DNA of 64,000 nt. Source: Aquatica leii. Its lineage: Eukaryota > Arthropoda > Insecta > Coleoptera > Lampyridae. Positions 57,001-64,000 of the stretch are shown one piece after another. The position numbers and the translations under genes were made by a program. The first letter of the stretch is position 1. Each line of letters opens with the position of its first letter. The stretch is from NCBI GenBank assembly GCA_035610365.1, contig CM069437.1:60970093-61034092 (forward strand), read 5' to 3'. The notes under the pieces were generated by a model that had not been told where the DNA came from, did not search any database, and was given only the letters and a program-made list of their open reading frames with translations.

Positions 57001-57890
57001 TGAACAAATCAGCGATAGTAGAAGAGAGGGAATCTTTTGTACAATTACACGTAAGACATTACAATGTATTCCGTCAGGTCCAGGAGACTTATTTTTAAGA
57101 ATTCTACTAGCCACCGCGGCACCGTTGCAATCTTATTTGCATATCAGTGCGGGGTTTTATTTGAGGATGCAAATGACAATGTCATCGAATCGTCCTCAGG
57201 AAACATGGAACAAACAATATCTTTAATCGTCTCGTATTCTGAGATAGTAGTGTATCTGTCGTCGTTTCCGATATTGGAGCACGGTTAGATCGACAGGAAT
57301 TTATAAGAGGACAACCTGTAAAATAATCCTCACGGGCTCGTCGCCAAGCTTTTTACAACAAATCTTTGCTACGGCCTTGTAAGAGGCAAGTCATTCAGGT
57401 TTTAAATCTGTTGGGGCTTTTTGGTGGCGTTTTCGTAAACAACGCACCGCTCGTTTAACCTGTCTAACTTAGGACTCCACCACGGTACACCGGCTCTAGA
57501 GCTTAAGAACTACGTTGGCTTCAATCTAGAATCATCCTGGTCAACAGCAATGACGGTGTCTACAGATCGAGGATCGTGGCCAAAGTGACGTCGTTATTCG
57601 AGCCTAAGTGGCTAGAGAAGGTGAAAGGTTGGTGAAGTCCGTTCACAACACAGAATTGAAGTCACCTGTTATTATGATAGGAACGTCTCTCAGTTCATTA
57701 AGAATTTTATTGAGGTGTTTGAGATTAATGCGTCTCACTCAGCGGCCAATAAATAAAATCGCAACTCTAAGTTAATGTCCTCATAGTAATAATCGGTGTA
57801 GGATATTTTGGCGTCGAACTTTTTCAGGTACGATGAGCTGATGTTTGAGATCGCCTTGTGTTTGATATCTCCTTTATGGCCAAAGCGAAC
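57001..57890 (-). pseudogene. Family 1 LINE fragment (ORF1 end, endonuclease, RT entry), decayed
   Basis: On minus, the endonuclease is seen near 57690-57650 (LNELRDVPIIITGDFNS), with ORF2 linker parts at 57280-57520 and an RT entry near 57060-57110 that parallels 24359-24424. An ORF1 end fragment lies at 57785-57890. It is strongly eroded. Confidence 0.6.
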
Positions 57891-57954
57891 GCAGTTAGCC
57901 CATCTTACTTATCTTGTAAGACTATCTTATCTACTCGCAACATTTCCTTACTTG

Positions 57955-58035
57955 ACCTATTCCTCGTGGCGAAATTGTAACCAAGCAAGTTTGGGTGGTA
58001 TGGTGGGTACACTTCCTCCATCCTCCTTTCTTTAC
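57955..58035 (+). mobile_element. Family 1 LINE 3' terminus, fourth copy
   Basis: The sequence GGCGAAATTGTAACCAAGCAAGTTTGGG, then GTGGTATGGTGGGTACACTT and CCTCCATCCTCC, matches the other family 1 ends. The hairpin is partly decayed. The plus orientation is opposite to the adjacent family 1 body, so it is a separate insertion. Confidence 0.55.
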
Positions 58036-58597
58036 CGGAGATTTCGAAACCAGTTTTATCGATCGGGGGCTGGTCTATAAAAGAGATACTTCACGGCGCA
58101 ATCAATCAGTTTGTTCAGAGCTACGAAGATGTCCACCAATGTCCACTGCGACGTGTGACGAAAGCTCAGTTTCTGTGATAACGACAACACGGGAATTATC
58201 CAAAATGCCACCCGTAGAAACCTGAATTTAAAAATGAAAACCACAGTATCGAAGCAAACTTTCCACTATTAATTAATTATAGTGAGAGTCTATTAATTCT
58301 GAAAAAAACGATTTTTTTCTGATAGGATGAATATGAAATGAGCAACAGTGGAAAAAGAATACAAGGTCTCAAAATGGCAATAATGAACAATATTCATTGA
58401 ATTATAACAAATACACATTAACAAAACAAGTCAGAAATACATAAATAAGGCGACAGTACGATAATCCAAATCAGTGAAGACCACAGTAACAACTGGAAAA
58501 AGAAGAATCTATGGACCACCCCGATAAGGCCTAAGTTCTAATAATCATTTAACAATCAGTATCACATTAATATTGATAACAGTCAGAATAAAAAAAA

Positions 58598-59530
58598 TTA
58601 TTTATTTCCATTTTCAGAAAGTTTATCATTTTCATTAATTTCAGAACAATTAACTCTATTCACTTGTAAATGTGAGTCTATTTCAGTCGTATTAATTTCA
58701 ATCGAATCGTTGTAAGAAATACAAATGTTGTGTAAGACACAGCACGCTATTATAACAGCACAAACGTTATCGGGATTACAATTTAATACTGAATGTAAAC
58801 ACTTAAATCTCGTTTGCAACATATTAATGCAGTATTTAATTTGTTTGTAGACGGCAGTATGAGCATCATTATATAATTGATCCGGCAAGGTTTCTGGGTT
58901 ATTAATTGGTGTCATTAAATTTGGTTCTTGATAATATTTTGTACCACCTGTAAAAACGAATTTATTTTTTTCTAAACGATTATGGTACGTACCTATAAGC
59001 CAACAGGTGTTGTCATGGCATTGCTTCAGTTGCTGACACAGTTTACTGTTCTTCCAAATTTCTACATTTTCAAATGAACCCGGAAACGCAGCTAATACAT
59101 TGTATACTCGTAGATCAGGCCCACATACCAATTGAACGTTAATGCTATATTCCGAGTTAGCATTAAGATAAATTTCCATACCGTGTTTATCGACAGGTTG
59201 AAAACGAACTTGAAAGCAATCAAGAACACCAATTACATTAGGAAACCCAAACTCTGTGTTTCCACTTTGACTTAAATCATAGAACTTTTGTTGCACTTCT
59301 AATAATTCTCCTTCTTGAGGAAATTTAATAAAATGTGGTGCCACACTCACTAAAGACTGTATAACATTCGTAACACCGTCTTCACCCACCCCAGTTGCAA
59401 AGAAATGCAAGCCTTGTTTGAGGTCAACGTCGTTTGGTTTTAAATTACTTAAAAGATCCTTGAGATAATCAAACACCTCGGAATTAACCGGTATTTGTAA
59501 AGTCGTCTCATTATTTGAATCGATAGACAT
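58598..59530 (-). CDS. HARBI1-like protein, apparently nuclease-dead, intact frame
   Basis: A single 310-residue open frame of the PIF/Harbinger transposase family. Family landmarks in order: GLHFFATGVGEDGVTNVIQS (about 40-59), IKFPQEGELLEVQQKFYDLS (68-87), FGFPNVIGVLDCFQVRF (94-110, first catalytic Asp at D104), NVQLVCGPDLRVYNVLAAFP (131-150), GSFENVEIWKNS (151-162), LIGTYHN (178-184), LMTPINNP (205-212), YNDAHTAVYKQIKYC (220-234) and RFKCL (241-245). The family's second Asp (GS.HDS) reads FEN, the GD of the LIGD motif is GT, and the Glu of the final IER motif is absent. Only the first acid remains. An open frame with a lost active site points to a domesticated host gene like Drosophila DPLG genes or vertebrate HARBI1 relatives. 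The MADF-BESS gene lies 197 bp upstream on the same strand. Alternative: a recently dead transposon. Confidence 0.85.
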   Translation of the reverse strand: MSIDSNNETTLQIPVNSEVFDYLKDLLSNLKPNDVDLKQGLHFFATGVGEDGVTNVIQSLVSVAPHFIKFPQEGELLEVQQKFYDLSQSGNTEFGFPNVIGVLDCFQVRFQPVDKHGMEIYLNANSEYSINVQLVCGPDLRVYNVLAAFPGSFENVEIWKNSKLCQQLKQCHDNTCWLIGTYHNRLEKNKFVFTGGTKYYQEPNLMTPINNPETLPDQLYNDAHTAVYKQIKYCINMLQTRFKCLHSVLNCNPDNVCAVIIACCVLHNICISYNDSIEINTTEIDSHLQVNRVNCSEINENDKLSENGNK

Positions 59531-59727
59531 TTATACGGTGAATTACTTTGTAATCACTTCCTCAAATACCCAATGTTTATTTTAGTTTGAACTGCTCTAT
59601 TTTTAGTTAATACCATGATGCGTGCATGGTAGGGAGAAATGTTTACTTAAAATTATTTTTACAAATTATTTAATCATTGCAATAAAATGAATCATATCTG
59701 TAAGTAAATCTTTTTTCAAATTATGGA

Positions 59728-60548
59728 TTATGTTTCACCCGAATATAAAATACTTTGTATTACGTTTAAAACCGAAATTTTAAATTTGTTCTTTTGCTTG
59801 TTATCCATTGATCGAATTTCTGGTAACAGACTTTTAAGAAAATTTAAATCTGCTTCGTCTTCTGTTGTTCTTCGCACTACACAGTGATTTAGGGTGTGTT
59901 TTTCACCTGCGTATATCACTTTTCTTTTATTACGTTTCCACTGTCTTCGACCTAAGTGGCCGGGTACATTTCTTTCCTCTTCCTCTTCTTTATCCTCATT
60001 ATCAATAATTAATTGTTTTTTTAACTCCTCTTTATTTTCATCTACGTCTTTATATTCTGAATGTACGCTTTGTATTCTAAGTGAAGAATCTTGACTAAAT
60101 TCTGTGTCCGAAGTATCGGTCCTGCTTAGTGTATCTTGCGTTATAGTTGAATTTGTATTACTGGAATCCAAGCATGCTTTTAAATTAGTTTATTATCATG
60201 ACCATTTACCCTCCACTTTTGCAAAACGGTTGTAGAAATTCCATGTACGGTGATAAATAATATGATCTTCTGTGTACTGGTCGATCACTATTTTGATTTC
60301 GGAGGTATCTTGTGTAACAAGACCGAATGTTTTTCCATTTTTCTTTACACGTCATCCCTATAACATCTATAGAAAAGAAATCATTTATATAAAAACTTAC
60401 AGTCTTCTCCAAGTTTGTTTGCGATGTCTTGCCATGCATTTTGGTGGCCTGACCGATTTGGCCCTCCATCTATGTTAGGGTCGTATAATACAGGATATTG
60501 TTCAACTAATTTAACAAAGTTTATATTTATTTCATAATCATCTCCCAT
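59728..60548 (-). CDS. MADF-BESS DNA-binding protein, three-exon model
   Basis: Exons 60401-60548, 60210-60366 and 59728-60160 give 738 nt, 245 residues, with consistent phase. MADF domain (about 9-100): NFVKLVEQYPVLYDPNIDGG, NAWQDIANKLGED, CKEKWKNIRSCYTRYLRNQ, YYLSPYMEFLQPF. An acidic linker (EDKEEEEE) and a basic stretch (RRQWKRNKRK) follow, then a C-terminal BESS motif (DLNFLKSLLPEIRSM, FKISVLNVIQSIL). MADF-BESS proteins bind DNA and recruit partners through BESS. The first intron would be only 34 nt (or 43 nt using the next TATAG acceptor), and the second is 49 nt. PIF/Harbinger elements encode such a MADF/Myb-like partner beside the transposase, so this gene and the HARBI1-like ORF probably came in together. 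Confidence 0.8.
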
Positions 60549-61320
60549 TTTCGCAATTTAATACTAGAAAAAGGGCGGTGTCGTAATTTTGAAAATACAT
60601 GCAACACGTTTCAGAAAGACATTTTTGTTTGTGTTGCAACGACATCGGACATGTTTACGACGTGTCGGCTATTAATAGTTATTTTAAAGGTTAATAAGGA
60701 AATTTATTGTAAAATTAAAAGTTTTAGAAACGTTATGAATTTTAATTTTGTAAAAGCGTGATACGTATTTTTAAAAATAAATTAACATTTTTTTATAAAT
60801 CAAAATATGTAAAATATAAGACAAATTGTTCTTCTTTCTTGTACATACTATCCAGTGGCGCACTTAGATTTTATATTGGGTAGGGTTGTAGGGAATTTTG
60901 TAATTGTTTTTGTAGCTGTAGTATCGATTTATTAATTTCTATTGTCTAGGGTGACGACTCCAAAGCACAGAATAATACGGGGTGCCTCTGAAGTTGGCCG
61001 ATAATCGAAAGGGTAATCACCTCAAAATTACTGTATCACCGCAGTGTTGCTACTATAGTTCTTAAAATGCGGTTATTATTATAAAAACGTCCGGAGTAGA
61101 ATGTAGTCTCATAGTAGCAGATGAATTTAAAAAATATATCATAAAAATCATAAATTTATAGAATCTTATTTTTAAAAAAATGTTTTCATAGAATGAATAG
61201 ATGTAACTGGCTATACATTTCATTGCGGAATTGATGCCGCTTCTATCGGAGCTCTTCAGACTGTGTTAGTGGGTTGGTTCGTCACTCCTCTCCACCTTTC
61301 TTTCTTTTCTTTTACTTTAC
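60549..61320. other. Upstream flank of the MADF gene
   Basis: A GCAACAC...GTGTTGC inverted pair lies at 60601-60640. At 60854 CAGTGGCGCACTTAG resembles a hAT terminus, with no matching end. No terminal repeats of a Harbinger element could be paired across 58.2-61.0 kb. No gene is seen. Confidence 0.4.
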
Positions 61321-61324
61321 AGGT

Positions 61325-61570
61325 CGTTGTGTTTTCTTGTCTCTTCCACTAGTTTCCTCCATATCTTTCTATCTTTAATTTTTTTTATCCATTTATCAAT
61401 TCTCATGGTTTTATGTCATTTATTACTTGATCTTGCCATCTTATTTTCGGCGTCCCCTTTGATCTCGTTTCTTGTGGTTTCCATTTCATTATCTTCTTTG
61501 CAATTGATTCTTCTTCTTTTCTATTTACACTTCAGTACCAACGTATTCTCCTGGCTTTAATTTTCTTTAC
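61325..61570 (-). pseudogene. LINE ORF2 C-terminus fragment (RTE/CR1-like)
   Basis: The minus strand reads ARRIRWY, EEESIAKKIMKWKPQETRSK, GTPKIRWQDQVINDIKTM, KWIKKIKDRKIWRKLVEETR, then a stop. This is the tail seen at the end of many arthropod LINE ORF2 proteins (R.R.RW..HV..M...R..K....W.P.G.R..GRP..RW.D). It is related in type to the piece at 26.4-26.9 kb. Confidence 0.6.
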
Positions 61571-61756
61571 TATATTTGTTCCTTTTTCCCAATCAACAAG
61601 GAAACATTTTTGAGTTGCTTTTTTTCAACGTTTTACAAAAGACATATTTACATTTTTAAAAACATTGCAAAAACGTCTTAATGGCCAGAGTTACGTTGCA
61701 AAGTCAATATTAGAAAAACATTCTAAAAATGTTTAATAGCAGTTTACGTAACAAGA

Positions 61757-61829
61757 GTCGAAAGTAAGAAATAGCATAACGCACGGCCGAGCGTTGCATG
61801 TGAGTGAGTTATGCTATGATTCTTTCGAC
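61757..61829 (+). ncRNA. Pre-miRNA-like hairpin
   Basis: The stem GTCGAAAG (61757-61764) pairs with CTTTCGAC (61822-61829). ATAGCATAAC (61771-61780) pairs with GTTATGCTAT (61808-61817), with a small asymmetric internal loop between. The loop is GC-rich (GCACGGCCGAGCGTTG...). The 73-nt length and stem geometry fit a microRNA precursor or a structured repeat. Expression is unknown. Confidence 0.3.
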
Positions 61830-62257
61830 GAGAGTAATGTACATTATTTTTTGTGTTGCCTTTTATAAAATTACATTCTTATTTGAAAAAATAAAAAACA
61901 ACCAACAGAAATATAATGTTGGTACTACATTTATTACTAAATCTGTCAAATTTGACATTAACTTTAACAACGTTTTTCTTCAATTTTAACTGAATTTCAA
62001 GATTTTTAAAATGATTTTTCCACCTGTTGCATACTAGTTTTAATATATTAATTGATTTTGAACACTTACTTTTATGTGGATTCCTAGTTTTCATTTTGCC
62101 ACTCTATAGCTTTTTTCGTTCATTACGTAACTACACTAACGAACGAATATTGACGTTTGCGACGTTGGCAGCACAAAAAAATATTATTTATAATATTTTA
62201 CGAATGTATAAAAAATTTATAATCAACGCTTTTTTTATAATATTGCAATATGCTTAA

Positions 62258-62442
62258 GGGCAGTTCTCCAATCATGGTATAAATGTAAGTTTAGTCATAC
62301 TTGCTTTAATTTTAAAATACTGACATATTTGGCTGTTAGTTTTATCTATACTAACCAATAACACAGCCAATAACGACAGCATTTTACAATAAAACTAAGT
62401 ATAACTTAACTGACATTTACACCATTATTATAGAACCAGCTC
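62258..62442. mobile_element. Harbinger-type MITE, 185 bp, TAA target duplication
   Basis: The left end GGGCAGTTCTCCAATCATGG, then TATAAATGTAAGTT, is matched by the complement of the right end (GAGCTGGTTCTATAATAATGG, TGTAAATGTCAGTT), and the inverted similarity continues for about 80 bp. TAA flanks both sides (62255-62257, 62443-62445). GGGC-type ends with a 3-bp TWA duplication are typical of PIF/Harbinger. Confidence 0.75.
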
Positions 62443-62651
62443 TAAAATGCTTACAAAAGATAGATAATACAATCTTCGAGTACTCAAAATACTTCAATTT
62501 CATGTGGATACAAACGCATTTGGTGCTTATAACAAAAATTAACACATTAACATAAAAGTAAAACAAACATTATTCATGTAATTACTTTATATTAATTGAA
62601 ATAATTATAACAATCCTCACAAAAGCTTACAATTAATCAAAAGTTTTTTTA

Positions 62652-62785
62652 TTTTATGGATAGGACCCTTCGGAGTGGAGAAACGGCAACAATAAAAACA
62701 ACATTTATCTGTTGTTAAGGCCTGAACAATAAAGGTCTTTTTTATTGTTGCCGTTCCTTTACACCTAAGGATCCTATGCATAAAA
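62652..62785. repeat. 134-bp fold-back with 47-bp arms
   Basis: The arms 62652-62698 and 62738-62785 are near-perfect inverted copies (GGCAACAATAAAAA on the left, TTTTTATTGTTGCC on the right, each flanked by AGGA..CCTT..G blocks), with a 39-nt loop. It could be a tiny MITE or a hairpin RNA source. No clear target duplication is separable from the repeat itself. Confidence 0.6.
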
Positions 62786-63360
62786 TAAGATAACTTTTGA
62801 CTAATTATGCATGTACCTCTTTGTGTAAAAACGAAAACCACAACAACTAATAATCCAAGATTTTGAGACTTTGTACACACAAAATAATGCTGCATCAATA
62901 TCAGAAAACGATTACATACCAAGATTAATTGGTTATTGTGCACGTTCAAATCTCCCATTTGGCCAACATCATATCAATTTCATAACCTTAAAACATCACA
63001 AAGAATGGAAATCATGAAGTACATAGAATGAACGTTTTAGTGTACTACACTACTGCTGTAACAAATAATATTACAAACAACACTTCAGCAAAATTTCTTG
63101 CAACGAAAAACATAACATCATAATAAATGCTGACAATAAAAGTATCTATTTGAGTTTAACTAGAACGCAAATTCGAAAAACGATTAAATTGATACACTAA
63201 CAATATATTACACAGCATAGCGGGTAATACCATGGAAATTGTTGATTCGTTGAAGCTTAAAATATAATGCAATTATAATATACAAAATCGCCATCTTTTT
63301 ACGCAGATACTGGTACTTTGCGCAAAAGGAGCAAAATTCTATAAGTTTAAAATACGAAAT
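62786..63360. other. AT-rich DNA before the gag fragment
   Basis: No coding or repeat feature is supported. It may hold leader or LTR sequence of the Gypsy fragment that follows. Confidence 0.35.
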
Positions 63361-63369
63361 ACGAGCGGG

Positions 63370-63933
63370 CATGGAAATTCGAATAAAGACTATTGAAGAA
63401 CAAATACAAGTTAGTGTAGGAAATCAAATCAAAATTGTTTAAGAGGAAACTCAATTAGATATGTTAAATTGAAGAGAAAAATTATGCTAAGTTCTAGTAA
63501 ACGGAAACCAAACTATGAATGAGAAAAGAGAAGCAATGGAGGACAAATTAGAAGAACGAAACTGCTTGAAGAAAGAATAAATCGAATGAATTGTTACGAC
63601 GAAAACTTACTAATGGCTCATCGAAAAGAAACCACTTACCAGTTTAAGATTGTACTTCTAAATTTTGATGGAAAAATCGCTTGCTTAACATACTACAAGC
63701 AGTTCGAAGCCGCAGTCACAATAAATGGTTGGAGCAACAACCAGAAAGCGGCAACTTTAGTAGTGGATTTACATGGCAAAGCGCTTGGAATTTTCCAGAC
63801 TGTTCCTGACCATTTGCAAGAAAATTACGGATTCTTAATTTCACGTTTAGAAATGAGATATGGAGATCCTCATCTTCAACAGGTGTACCAAGCCCAAATA
63901 AAGAATCGTTATGTTGTCATAAAACTACTTTGA
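63370..63933 (+). pseudogene. Gypsy gag fragment
   Basis: The open frame 63586-63933 reads FDGKIACLTYYKQFEAAVTI, NGWSNNQKAATLVVDLHGKA, FQTVPDHLQENYGFLISRLE, MRYGDPHLQQVYQAQIKNR. This is the capsid-like gag of Gypsy elements (LPTFDGK..W..Y..QFE ... NGW....KA..L...L.G.A ... L..RYG). Upstream (63370-63580) related but broken coiled-coil sequence precedes it. The frame ends at 63933 and the repeat found at 31.8 and 32.8 kb begins near 63955, so the fragment is truncated. Confidence 0.7.
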
Positions 63934-64000
63934 AGTGATATGTACACGTTTGTATTGACTTGCTTTCTCTTCAAGATATGGATTTTTTTCTAAAAAAACT

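Noticed and set aside
1..64000. CRISPR arrays, bacterial operons or prophage
   Set aside because: No repeat-spacer arrays or bacterial genes. Introns, SUN, BIR and drk genes show this is animal nuclear DNA.

Overview
This is insect nuclear DNA: AT-rich, with split genes carrying GT-AG introns, and crowded with broken transposable elements. It is not bacterial or viral. The host genes (drk/Grb2, a survivin/deterin-type BIR protein, ribosomal protein SA, a SUN-domain protein and a MADF-BESS gene) and the mix of elements (Penelope, Tc1/mariner, hAT, Harbinger, Gypsy, RNase-H-type LINEs) fit an arthropod, most likely a holometabolous insect. A beetle is plausible, but the order cannot be fixed from this sequence.

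Layout. 0-10 kb: Penelope-like (PLE) termini with hammerhead-ribozyme-like folds, an eroded hAT transposase, an eroded Tc1 transposase, and eight copies of a ~325-bp tandem repeat directly upstream of the drk exons. 10.4-10.8 kb: the last two coding exons of drk (+). 12-21.4 kb: nested retroelements. A Gypsy fragment lies beside a minus-strand LINE (called family 2 here), which is split by two head-to-tail copies of another LINE (family 1). 22.5-23.1 kb: an apparently intact three-exon survivin/deterin gene (-). 23.6-28.4 kb: more LINE pieces. 28.4-32.6 kb: RpSA (+), flanked by two histone H1 pseudogenes in opposite orientation. 33-40 kb: AT-rich DNA with LTR-like repeats, a 407-bp hAT-type MITE with perfect 8-bp target duplications, and a histone H3 pseudogene. 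41.2-49.9 kb: a six-exon SUN-domain gene (-), whose 7.5-kb intron holds a Gypsy element and PLE debris. 51-58 kb: mariner, LINE and PLE debris. 58.6-60.5 kb: an intact HARBI1-like ORF next to an intact MADF-BESS gene, both (-). 61-64 kb: small inverted-repeat elements, LINE debris and a Gypsy gag fragment.

Most notable points. (1) The Gypsy element in the SUN intron carries, downstream of integrase, a decayed ORF that reads as a TARG1/OARD1-type macrodomain (ADP-ribosyl hydrolase family), followed by a CCCH-finger-like tail. A retrotransposon carrying an ADP-ribose eraser is an unusual cargo. (2) The HARBI1-like protein has an open frame but appears to have lost DDE catalytic residues. It sits beside an intact MADF-BESS partner, the arrangement expected of a domesticated PIF/Harbinger pair. 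(3) Several PLE termini contain hammerhead cores, some in head-to-head palindromes. (4) A 744-bp fold-back mariner-type MITE sits inside the Gypsy LTR and still encodes the Tc1/mariner catalytic-loop motif at its centre.

Splice models were built by hand from GT-AG signals, reading phase and family similarity recalled from memory. No alignment, folding program or database search was run.
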